13,348 nucleotides of DNA from Cytophagaceae bacterium. Its GTDB lineage: Bacteria > Bacteroidota > Bacteroidia > Cytophagales > Flexibacteraceae. Under the pieces are notes generated by a model. That model searched no databases. It worked only from the letters and a program-made list of their open reading frames with translations, and was not told the DNA's origin. The position numbers were made by a program, and so were the translations under genes. The stretch lies in NCBI GenBank assembly GCA_947464365.1, contig CANHWS010000069.1, forward strand, positions 1-13,348, given 5' to 3'. Below, piece by piece: positions 1-6,331 of the stretch. Position 1 is the stretch's first letter, and each line of letters starts with the position of its first letter.

Positions 1-1
1 G

Positions 2-814
2 ATCAGAGTTATGGTGGTTCCAGCCGCATTGTTGGTTATGGTTACCAGCTGTAGTAACTCAGTCGAGCAAGGGCAGTCTGGACTTGCGATCAAGAACCCG
101 TTGATTTTTGGTAGCCCAGGCCTAGAGGTTTTGCCACCAGGTAGGCACTATTTGGCACCAACATCCAGCTTCAAGGTTTATGACATGAGGCCTTTTAAGG
201 TCAGCGAGAGTTTTGATGACATGATCACCAAGGATAACGTCCCAGTTGACTTCTCAATCCACTTGACACTGAAGCTAAACCCAGCGGGGGTGGCCACTTT
301 GTTTAAAGAGTTTGGCGATGAGTGGTATAACGCCAACATCAAAGAGTCGTTCAGGACTGACGTGCGCAACGCCTGCAAGGAGTTTTCGATGCAAGACCTG
401 ACCACCGACGCCAAGGTGTCAGAGTACATGACAAGTTTGCTTCAGGCTAGTCTATCGAAGATGTTGATCACCAAAAAGATTCCGATTTTCCTAGAAGGCA
501 TCGAAATTGGTAAGGTCAATCCGCCCAACCAAGTCATCGAGGAGATTGCCAACACGGCTGTGGCCCAGCAAGCCCGTGCCACCGAGATACAGAAACTAGA
601 GCGGGAAAAAGCTCGTGAGCAAACTGAAAAGCAACGTGCGACCTCAGATAAGGCCTATATGCAATCCCTTGCCATCACACCTGAGCAATACATCCAACTT
701 CGGGAGATCGAGATCCGGAAGGAAATGATCGAGGTCATCAAGTCTAAGCCCAATGTTAGCATCATTGCCAACCTAGGAGGGGATCGCGTCTCGCCTATGG
801 TGCAAGTAAAGTAG
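2..814 (+). CDS. SPFH/band-7 (prohibitin-like) domain lipoprotein, 5' end probably outside the window
   Basis: This is a membrane-associated scaffold-type protein of the SPFH/band-7 superfamily. From the methionine at 11 there are 267 residues. The first 14 (hydrophobic stretch ending VTSC) look like a lipoprotein signal with lipidated Cys14. That segment has no basic residue, and the frame stays open upstream (Ile-Arg-Val at 2-10), so the true start probably lies before the window. Residues about 18-175 read as the SPFH core: a GLAIKNP/GLEVLPPGRH entry, a DNVPVDFSIHLTLKL strand region, then an R-D-V helix region. Residues about 175-215 are Glu/Lys/Arg/Gln-rich and likely coiled coil. A short tail (KPNVSIIANLGG) resembles the C-terminus of prohibitin-like proteins. 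It converges on the transglycosylase gene with 24 nt between stops. The family is seen from sequence; the client or partner is unknown. Confidence 0.82.
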   Translation: MRVMVVPAALLVMVTSCSNSVEQGQSGLAIKNPLIFGSPGLEVLPPGRHYLAPTSSFKVYDMRPFKVSESFDDMITKDNVPVDFSIHLTLKLNPAGVATLFKEFGDEWYNANIKESFRTDVRNACKEFSMQDLTTDAKVSEYMTSLLQASLSKMLITKKIPIFLEGIEIGKVNPPNQVIEEIANTAVAQQARATEIQKLEREKAREQTEKQRATSDKAYMQSLAITPEQYIQLREIEIRKEMIEVIKSKPNVSIIANLGGDRVSPMVQVK

Positions 815-838
815 GTCTACTTCCTGATAAGCTCAACC

Positions 839-2722
839 TTATTTGATACGTAGTTTCTGTCCAATCCTGAGAGGTTTGGATCTATCGAGGTTGTTAAGGG
901 CAACTAGGTCAGCGAGCTTGATTTTGTGTTTTTTGCAAATCCGTTCTAGGCTTTCACCACTAACGACGGTATGTATTTGTACTTCAGGAGTGCTAGGAAT
1001 AACTACTTTTTGAGCCGCATTGCCCTCATCTGGTTTGACATCCTTTGTGCCATCGGTGGGGGCTGATTTTGCCACATCTGTCATTGCTGTGGCTTTAGCC
1101 GAAGTGTTATAGGTAGGTCTTTGGGGTGTCGCATCGATTAAGTTAGGGTCATTGTCCTGCAACTTATCGCCTACGGCAGAGTCTGACAATAGGCTATCCT
1201 GTTGCGGAATGGCATCTGTTTCATCCTCTGCCATTGTGACGGGGTCCTTAGGAAAGGCGATCATGTATGATTTACCAGATGCAACAGTCAAGCTGTTTTT
1301 ACGAAGCCATGGGTTATACCACTTCAGGATCTTGTAGTTGATTCCTTGCGCGATGGACCATGCCGTTAGGTCAGGTATTGTGCTGCTGACCTTGACATAG
1401 CGCAACCTGAATGGTTGATATAAGTGTTTGCGCTCTACAGAGAACCCATAGTCTTCGGCATTCTCCATAATCTGTTTAAACGACAAGAGCCGAAACACAT
1501 ATCGCCCAGTCTCTTGGTTAACCAGCAGATCATAGTAGTTATTCATATTCTGGCTCGTCATCGAGCGTTGGAGGCCACCCATGCCCACATTGTAGCTTGC
1601 AAGGGCCGAAGTCCAGGTACCAAGGTTTCGTTTAGCCTGTTTGAAATACTTACAGGCCGCCACGGTGGCTTTTTGCGGATGAAAGCGTTCGTCCACTTCG
1701 TCTGTGATCTCGAGGCCATATTCACGGGCGGCAGGCTCCATCAGTTGCCAGAAACCGGCTGCTCCAGCAGGAGAGAACCTGTTTTCGAACATTGATTCGA
1801 TAGCAGCGACATACTTAAAGTCCGCCGGGACACCCTGTTGTTTAAGGGTCTGCTGAATCATCGGGAACCACCTTGACGATCGTTTGATCAGCAACAAGGT
1901 ATTGGCCTGCCAATAAACATTGAGCGTCAGTTCACGATCGAAACGTTCGTAAACCTCAATATCCTTAAGTGGTACCTCCTCCCCTGCAAACACCACATTA
2001 TCAGGGATATTGAGCGAATAGACTTGATGCCGCCCTTGGAGTTGCGGATCATATTTTGGGCCAATGATACCCTGCCAGGTGAGCAAGGCATAAAGCAGGT
2101 ATCCAGCAGTGAAGCATAAGGCTGGGAACACTAAACCCCAGCTTATCCGTTTCAGCCAAGTAGGGGCTTCTTTTTCATTAGCCAATAATTGCCTGATTTT
2201 GTTTAGGCCAGCTGCCGTTAGGCGCTCACCATCCATCAGTTCGGTCAGATGATCTGATGGGCTTTTGCGTGGAGTTGGGGCTTTTGTTTGTTGACCTGTG
2301 GCTACAGTTTTGGCTTTTTTATCAGGTGGGAAAGATGCCTTAGACTGGTCGAGACCTTGTATTGCACGATCATCAGGAATCAAGGTTGTGCCTTTGGTTA
2401 CGGCCGAATCTATCTGGATGACCTCATCGGACTTCATTTCTTTTGGTCTACCATCCTCTATCATGTTTGCTGAACTGGCAGTGATGCTAGGCTCTGTTAT
2501 TGCTGAAGTAATGTCAGTTTTAGCCTCCATAGGATTGTTTTCATCCGTTGGTGCTGATGGATCAAGGATGACATCGGTTGATCCCTCAGGTAAAGCTAAA
2601 GCCTCATCATGGCTATCATCTTCAGGCTTTGGTATTGAGCTACCACTGGTTGAAGATGCTTCGTGGTCCTGCGCCTGGTCCTGCACATGGTCTTGCTGGG
2701 GGTCTAGGTTTGGATCAGGCAT
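839..2722 (-). CDS. Membrane-anchored MltD-like lytic transglycosylase with LysM domain
   Basis: This enzyme is predicted to cleave the MurNAc-GlcNAc bond of peptidoglycan in the periplasm, forming 1,6-anhydro ends. The protein has 627 residues. Residues 1-190 are acidic, Ser/Pro/Asp-rich and probably disordered. Residues about 195-215 form one transmembrane helix. The SLT (lysozyme-like) domain spans about 280-425, with catalytic Glu309 in AAIES, then SPAGAAGFWQLM and the ASYNVGMGGL motif. A LysM-like segment follows at about 440-490, then a low-complexity linker and a C-terminal LysM at about 583-626 (HTVVSGESL...RIGQKLRI). The helix is preceded by Lys/Arg residues, so the N-terminal tail should be cytoplasmic. 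Typical MltD proteins instead have a lipoprotein or cleavable signal. Later in-frame methionines (65, 87, 163) keep all catalytic parts, so the start is less certain than the family. A 12-bp tandem repeat lies just inside the chosen start. Confidence 0.9.
   Translation of the reverse strand: MPDPNLDPQQDHVQDQAQDHEASSTSGSSIPKPEDDSHDEALALPEGSTDVILDPSAPTDENNPMEAKTDITSAITEPSITASSANMIEDGRPKEMKSDEVIQIDSAVTKGTTLIPDDRAIQGLDQSKASFPPDKKAKTVATGQQTKAPTPRKSPSDHLTELMDGERLTAAGLNKIRQLLANEKEAPTWLKRISWGLVFPALCFTAGYLLYALLTWQGIIGPKYDPQLQGRHQVYSLNIPDNVVFAGEEVPLKDIEVYERFDRELTLNVYWQANTLLLIKRSSRWFPMIQQTLKQQGVPADFKYVAAIESMFENRFSPAGAAGFWQLMEPAAREYGLEITDEVDERFHPQKATVAACKYFKQAKRNLGTWTSALASYNVGMGGLQRSMTSQNMNNYYDLLVNQETGRYVFRLLSFKQIMENAEDYGFSVERKHLYQPFRLRYVKVSSTIPDLTAWSIAQGINYKILKWYNPWLRKNSLTVASGKSYMIAFPKDPVTMAEDETDAIPQQDSLLSDSAVGDKLQDNDPNLIDATPQRPTYNTSAKATAMTDVAKSAPTDGTKDVKPDEGNAAQKVVIPSTPEVQIHTVVSGESLERICKKHKIKLADLVALNNLDRSKPLRIGQKLRIK
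2664..2699. repeat. Three tandem 12-bp repeats inside the transglycosylase N-terminus
   Basis: Three adjacent 12-nt units, TGGTCCTGCGCC, TGGTCCTGCACA and TGGTCTTGCTGG (plus-strand reading), differ at a few positions. Read on the minus strand they encode a Gln/Asp/His-rich stretch (QQDHVQDQAQDH) at residues 9-20 of the transglycosylase. The unit is four codons long, so gain or loss of copies would keep the reading frame. Confidence 0.75.
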
Positions 2723-2762
2723 CTGGATAAGGACAATAGGATGGACAAACGATCGACATTTT

Positions 2763-2783
2763 GGTTGGCCTATTAAGCCAACC
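2763..2783 (-). promoter_or_regulatory. Hairpin upstream of the transglycosylase start
   Basis: A perfect 7-bp inverted repeat, GGTTGGC (2763-2769) and GCCAACC (2777-2783), has a 7-nt AT-rich loop. It sits about 40 nt upstream of the transglycosylase start codon, where the 5' leader or a promoter-proximal operator would be. No clear TAnnTTTG element was found nearby. Whether it acts as DNA or RNA cannot be told. Confidence 0.4.
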
Positions 2784-2877
2784 CCTAATATAGGATAAAG
2801 TAAGACAGGATGGAGCTTGACAGTCGTCTAGTGGAAACATCGCGGTACATATAAGGCATGTATTATGGCTTTAATAC

Positions 2878-2927
2878 GCAAAAAAAACACCCCTATCCGT
2901 GCACGTATGCAAAGATCGAGGTGTTTT
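2878..2927 (-). terminator. Probable intrinsic terminator of the LOG-family gene
   Basis: On the minus strand, AAAACACC (from 2927) pairs with GGTGTTTT (ending 2884), and a T-run continues to 2881. The loop is long (about 28 nt) but holds a smaller near-palindrome, TGCACGTATGCA, that could extend the fold. It begins about 50 nt past the stop of the LOG-family gene. The remainder of the 258-nt spacer 2723-2980 shows only the hairpin at 2763-2783. Confidence 0.6.
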
Positions 2928-2980
2928 CATGTCTTGTTTGATGCCCTTGCGCCTACAAAACGCATCGCAAGTCTTCTAGA

Positions 2981-3727
2981 CTAGAAGTTTGGTTGCAGCA
3001 GGTATTTGCTATAGAAGTCATCAATGACCTTGACAGCCTCAGTTGGGGTGTCCACAACATTGATGAGGTTCATGTCCTCGGGGTTGATGTAGTTTTCGCG
3101 TCCCAGCATCACAGTCTCGATCCAGTTTAGTAGACCTTCCCAATAAGAGCGGCCGACTAGCACGATCGGGAAGCGGCCTATCTTTTTGGTCTGGATCAGT
3201 GTTAGGGCCTCAAACATTTCGTCCATCGTACCCATACCGCCAGGCATCACGACATAGCCTTGGGCATACTTCATGAACATGACCTTCCGGACGAAGAAAT
3301 AATCAAAGTTGATCATCTTGTCGCGGTCAATATAGACGTTATTGAACTGTTCGAACGGCAGTTGGATGTTGAGACCAACAGACTTACCTCCTTGTTCGAA
3401 GGCGCCTTTATTGCCAGCCTCCATGATGCCGGGGCCACCACCAGTGATAACACCATAGCCATGCCTTACGAGCTTAGCCGCAATTTCTTCGGCCATTTTG
3501 TAGTACTCATGGTTGTGAGGTGTCCGGGCAGAACCGAAGATGCTGACGCAGGGGCCGATCTTACTTAGTTTTTCAAAACCCTCAACAAACTCGGCCATCA
3601 CCTTAAAGATGACCCACGAGTCCGAACTTTTGATCTCGTTCCAGTCGCGGTCCTTAAAGGCCTGCCGGATTTTTTGTTCCTCTTTCTCTTGAGCCATATT
3701 TGACTCTAGCTCTCTTTCTTCAATCAT
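2981..3727 (-). CDS. LOG/TIGR00730-family Rossmann-fold protein (putative nucleotide 5'-monophosphate phosphoribohydrolase)
   Basis: Members of this family, often misnamed lysine decarboxylase, include LOG enzymes that hydrolyse cytokinin riboside 5'-monophosphates, and bacterial homologues that release a base from nucleotide monophosphates. The 248-residue protein shows the hallmark PGGxGTxxE as PGGMGTMDE (162-170). It also has the first Rossmann glycine motif TGGGPGIMEA (about 95-104), a FGSAR strand (64-68) and an Arg-Lys pair (147-148) ahead of the signature. No signal peptide or membrane segment is seen, so it is cytosolic. An alternative start at Met11 (3697) would remove a charged decapeptide. 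The gene has its own terminator-like structure downstream and a 140-nt spacer upstream, so it is probably transcribed alone. The family is certain; the true nucleotide substrate is not known. Confidence 0.9.
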   Translation of the reverse strand: MIEERELESNMAQEKEEQKIRQAFKDRDWNEIKSSDSWVIFKVMAEFVEGFEKLSKIGPCVSIFGSARTPHNHEYYKMAEEIAAKLVRHGYGVITGGGPGIMEAGNKGAFEQGGKSVGLNIQLPFEQFNNVYIDRDKMINFDYFFVRKVMFMKYAQGYVVMPGGMGTMDEMFEALTLIQTKKIGRFPIVLVGRSYWEGLLNWIETVMLGRENYINPEDMNLINVVDTPTEAVKVIDDFYSKYLLQPNF

Positions 3728-3750
3728 ATCGTTTTCAAATCAGGCTTTAT

Positions 3751-3799
3751 CACCCAGTTTCGGTGAGCCTCAGATGACCTAGGAAGGTCCGGCTGGGTG
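3751..3799. promoter_or_regulatory. Nested inverted-repeat structure between the SOD and LOG-family genes
   Basis: CACCCAG (3751-3757) pairs with CTGGGTG (3793-3799). Inside it, GACCT (3776-3780) pairs with AGGTC (3785-3789) around an AGGA loop. Both genes are on the minus strand, so this lies 3' of the SOD gene and 5' of the LOG-family gene. There is no T-run, so it is not a classical terminator. It could be a leader structure, a 3' stabiliser, or a dispersed intergenic element. Confidence 0.4.
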
Positions 3800-3867
3800 G
3801 GTTAAGGGGTATTTTAGGGGCAATAGATAATGTTGGATCTTCGGGTTGCCTCTTTGATGTACTAGGA

Positions 3868-4599
3868 CTATTGCTTAACAGCTACCTCATAAAGTTGGTT
3901 AGCACGCTCCCAGTCGAGGATGGACCAGAATGCTTTTACGTAATCTGCCCGTTTATTTTGGTACTTCAGGTAATAGGCGTGCTCCCAGATATCGAGTGCA
4001 ATAACCGGCGATCCATTTCGCATCCCTGGCAGGTCCATAAGCGGGTTATCCTGATTGGGGGTGCTAGTTACGAAAAGTTCTTTTGCTTTGGGGTCATAAC
4101 ACAACCATGCCCAGCCAGAGCCGAATTGACCAGTGGCAGCTTTGTTAAAGGCCTCCTGCATGTTGGCTAGGTTCCCAAACTTGGCATCGATGGCGGCCAA
4201 CAGGCTTTTTGCCTTAGCCATAGCTCCTTGTTTGGCAACTGGTGCCAATAGGGTCCAGAAGAGGCTGTGGTTGTAGTGCCCCCCAGCGTTGTTGCGCACT
4301 GCCATCGGCTGGCTGCTTATGTGTGCCACTAGATCAGTAACGTCCACATTGAACTCAGGTTTGCCTGTTAGGGCCTCGTTGAGTTTAGTTACATAAGCTT
4401 GGTGGTGTTTGTCATGATGGATTTCCATCGTTTTGGCATCTATATGGGGCTCGAGTGCGTTGGTTGCATACGGCAGTTTCGGAAGGGTAAATCCGCCTCC
4501 ACCACCATTTGGCATCGCTTTAGCCCAGCCGATGTTTGGGATGATCACGGCACCGATGCTTGCCATGGCTGCAGTTTTGATAAAGTCGCGTTTGTCCAT
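3868..4599 (-). CDS. Exported Fe/Mn-family superoxide dismutase, Mn-type signature
   Basis: The enzyme dismutates superoxide to peroxide and oxygen. The start chosen (4599) gives 243 residues beginning MDKRDFIKTAAMASIGAVII, an export signal with a KR version of the twin-arginine motif. The longer open frame to 4755 adds 52 residues that show no signal or family similarity. The mature part starts near FTLPKLPYATNALEPHID. Metal ligands fit His61 (EIHHDKHH), His111 (GGHYNHSLFW), Asp203 and His207 (LDIWEHAYY). Gln183 in NQDNPLMD and the GGHxNHS motif favour manganese or cambialistic use over the iron type. A Gly-rich linker (NGGGGG, 31-36) follows the signal. Most bacterial enzymes of this family are cytosolic, so the signal points to periplasmic or envelope protection. 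The gene sits alone, with 140 nt and 264 nt flanking spacers. Confidence 0.93.
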   Translation of the reverse strand: MDKRDFIKTAAMASIGAVIIPNIGWAKAMPNGGGGGFTLPKLPYATNALEPHIDAKTMEIHHDKHHQAYVTKLNEALTGKPEFNVDVTDLVAHISSQPMAVRNNAGGHYNHSLFWTLLAPVAKQGAMAKAKSLLAAIDAKFGNLANMQEAFNKAATGQFGSGWAWLCYDPKAKELFVTSTPNQDNPLMDLPGMRNGSPVIALDIWEHAYYLKYQNKRADYVKAFWSILDWERANQLYEVAVKQ

Positions 4600-4700
4600 A
4601 ATGGATCGTGGTTTTGCTAATTTAGTTTTTCCCTTACTTAACGAAGTGCCATCGACGCATGTACCGACAGGTATGCTAAAGCTGCCAAACCTCGTTTCTG

Positions 4701-4810
4701 CAGTCCAATGATGTTGTATGAGGACTGGTTCGCTGCGGGTCAAGATAGTCAACAAAAATTAGACCACCATTCGCCAGCTGTTAGCACAAACTAGACCTAA
4801 AAGCAGCGAA
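4701..4810. promoter_or_regulatory. Dyad-containing upstream region of the SOD gene
   Basis: The 264-nt spacer before the SOD start contains CAGTCC (4701-4706) paired with GGACTG (4722-4727), and a wider 8-bp inverted repeat TTCGCTGC (4729-4736) and GCAGCGAA (4803-4810). No perfect TAnnTTTG element was found on the minus strand here; the nearest variant has TA and TTTG separated by three bases (around 4757-4765). The region probably carries the SOD promoter, but no position is fixed. Confidence 0.25.
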
Positions 4811-4863
4811 TAGCTTGGTACATAACCTCCAAAGACTTGGGTATTGGGTTATTATAAAAGCCC

Positions 4864-6018
4864 CTAATTACCCTTTGGGATTAGTCCCTGCACAGTGCTG
4901 AGGGTCGGAATATGATGATAATGCCACTTGCCTACCACTTTTCCGTTTGATACCATCCAGACGCCGGGATTGCTGCGCATGATGGTTTTGATCACCTTTT
5001 CGTCCGCAGTCAGGACCGGAACTGCAAGTTGCATTTCGTGCCTAAAGGGCTCGAAAGTGTCATATCCATCGGCTGTGATGACCGCAGTCTTGAGGCCTAC
5101 TTTGCCTGCTTCTGTCAATAAGTTGTTCAGACCTACAAAACTAGGCTTGTCTGATTTGGCCGCATGAGTAACGGTCAGGAAGACCCAGTTACCATTCAGG
5201 ACACTGTCCGTATAATCCTGATCCCCATTATAGATCTTGAAGTCGGCGATGCGGTTGGGGTCACCTGCTTTGGAGAGTTTGCTGCCAGCTTGTTCTAAAT
5301 ATTTCCAAGTCAAGGTGTCTTCCCAACGCTCCATATATTGGTTGGTCGTGACAAGCTCATCCTGTCCGGTTTTGAGGTTTTTCATCTTGTGCATGACCTC
5401 ATACTCATCAGCTGGCAGCGATACCCGAGCTTTAATATCTGCCCCGACAGCGTACTTTCTGAAATCGATTGGTGGTAGGTGATTGATAGCAAACCATGCC
5501 AAGCCTATCGATAATAAGGTGCTCGTGCCAACTATAATCCGACCATTTTTTTCAGACACCGAAGGGTCTAGGTATTTCCGATGGAGGAACAAGGCACCTA
5601 TCATAATTGTCAGGACAATATCCTTGCTGAAGCTATGCCATGGGGTAAGTTTGATGGCGTCGCCAAAACAGCCACAATCCGTGACCTTGTTGAAATAGGC
5701 CGAGTAAAAAGTCAGGAATGTAAAGAACAAGATCAAGCCCAAGAGGGTAGTAGTCGTTTGGCGCATCCTCCACTGGAGTAGCAACGCTACCCCAAGGACA
5801 ACCTCCAACACGCACATTATTACCCCAAAGGCCATGGCTGCAGGAACTAAGTTTTCGAAGGCAGGATGGATATCTTGGGCAAAAACGCCAAAATATTCCT
5901 CCATCTTGATCTCCGTGCCGACAGGATCGTTGAGTTTGATCAGGCCGGAGATGATGAACAATGTCCCGGTGAGATATCTGAAAATCTGGATGATCGTTTT
6001 GGTCAGTTGTGTTGGCAT
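4864..6018 (-). CDS. DoxX/MauE-like membrane protein with CGCFGD motif and C-terminal thioredoxin-like domain (BT_3928-like)
   Basis: This is a 384-residue inner-membrane protein. The N-terminal half has about five hydrophobic helices (roughly 10-27, 58-82, 90-108, 131-146, 162-180), as in the DoxX/MauE group. DCGCFGDA (114-121) provides a Cys-x-Cys pair near a membrane face, typical of redox-linked members of this group. The C-terminal part (about 255-384) reads as a thioredoxin-like fold, with strands at NGNWVFLTVTH and LKTAVITADG and a NPGVWMVSNGKVVGKW ending. The usual CxxC is absent: where it would sit the sequence is HAAKSDKPSF. The redox role is therefore inferred only from the CGC motif. 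Homologues of this layout are known in Bacteroidota but have no settled function. It has its own promoter upstream, with a perfect -7 element and three direct repeats. Confidence 0.85.
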   Translation of the reverse strand: MPTQLTKTIIQIFRYLTGTLFIISGLIKLNDPVGTEIKMEEYFGVFAQDIHPAFENLVPAAMAFGVIMCVLEVVLGVALLLQWRMRQTTTTLLGLILFFTFLTFYSAYFNKVTDCGCFGDAIKLTPWHSFSKDIVLTIMIGALFLHRKYLDPSVSEKNGRIIVGTSTLLSIGLAWFAINHLPPIDFRKYAVGADIKARVSLPADEYEVMHKMKNLKTGQDELVTTNQYMERWEDTLTWKYLEQAGSKLSKAGDPNRIADFKIYNGDQDYTDSVLNGNWVFLTVTHAAKSDKPSFVGLNNLLTEAGKVGLKTAVITADGYDTFEPFRHEMQLAVPVLTADEKVIKTIMRSNPGVWMVSNGKVVGKWHYHHIPTLSTVQGLIPKGN

Positions 6019-6093
6019 GATTGATGGAGTTGCTGGACTCGATTGCTAGGGGTCAGATCGGCGTTGCTGAACAAAGCCAGTTCCGCCATAGGA

Positions 6094-6101
6094 CAAAAGT
6101 A
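6094..6101 (-). promoter_or_regulatory. Bacteroidota -7 element for the DoxX-like gene
   Basis: On the minus strand the sequence is TACTTTTG, a perfect TAnnTTTG match, 75 nt upstream of the start codon. No TTG lies at the expected -33 distance; the direct repeats at 6113-6138 cover that region instead. Confidence 0.6.
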
Positions 6102-6112
6102 CATCTGGTATC

Positions 6113-6138
6113 GGTTCGGACGGTTCTGTTAGGTTCGG
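6113..6138. repeat. Three short direct repeats upstream of the DoxX-like promoter
   Basis: GGTTCGG (6113-6119), GGTTCTG (6122-6128) and GGTTCGG (6132-6138) are spaced 9 and 10 nt apart, close to one helical turn. They lie just upstream of the minus-strand -7 element, as activator-binding repeats often do. No binding protein can be named. Confidence 0.5.
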
Positions 6139-6250
6139 TTATGATGTCAATGATATGTTAAGGCAAGGTGTTTACTCAAGATGATAATCTGGCAAACCAT
6201 CCATCCTATAAACCGCGCCGACGATGTAGAATCGGAGCCAAAAACGAAAG

Positions 6251-6286
6251 TTTGACTTATTCCTTGCAACATCAGCCCTAACTTTG
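6251..6286 (+). promoter_or_regulatory. Bacteroidota promoter for the glutaminyl cyclase gene
   Basis: The -7 element TAACTTTG (6279-6286) matches TAnnTTTG perfectly. A TTTG at 6251-6254 could be the -33 element, but its 24-nt spacing is a little long. The start codon lies 45 nt downstream of the -7 element, giving a short leader. Confidence 0.65.
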
Positions 6287-6294
6287 CGCCTATA

Positions 6295-6315
6295 CAAAGC
6301 TTAGATTAGGCTTTG
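6295..6315 (+). promoter_or_regulatory. Possible leader hairpin of the glutaminyl cyclase mRNA
   Basis: CAAAGC (6295-6300) and GCTTTG (6310-6315) form a 6-bp stem with a 9-nt loop. If transcription starts a few bases after the -7 element at 6286, this hairpin sits almost at the 5' end of the mRNA. Confidence 0.3.
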
Positions 6316-6331
6316 GTTTGCCCTTTCGGAG

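Larger units (their letters stand above)
6019..6331. other. Divergent promoter region between the DoxX-like and glutaminyl cyclase genes
   Basis: This 313-nt stretch has no convincing open reading frame or RNA gene. It holds a minus-strand promoter (6094-6101) with upstream direct repeats (6113-6138), and a plus-strand promoter (6279-6286) followed by a leader hairpin (6295-6315). The stretch between about 6139 and 6250 shows nothing I can assign. Confidence 0.7.

Noticed and set aside
1424..1795. A 123-codon plus-strand open frame within the transglycosylase gene
   Set aside because: It is antisense to the catalytic SLT domain, which is clearly the coded product.
4600..4755. A 52-residue N-terminal extension of the superoxide dismutase
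   Set aside because: The added segment has no signal or family-like sequence, whereas the methionine at 4599 begins a good export signal; the longer start would bury that signal.
3868..6018. A single minus-strand operon of the DoxX-like and SOD genes
   Set aside because: The 264-nt spacer between them is long and contains dyads; co-transcription is not supported.
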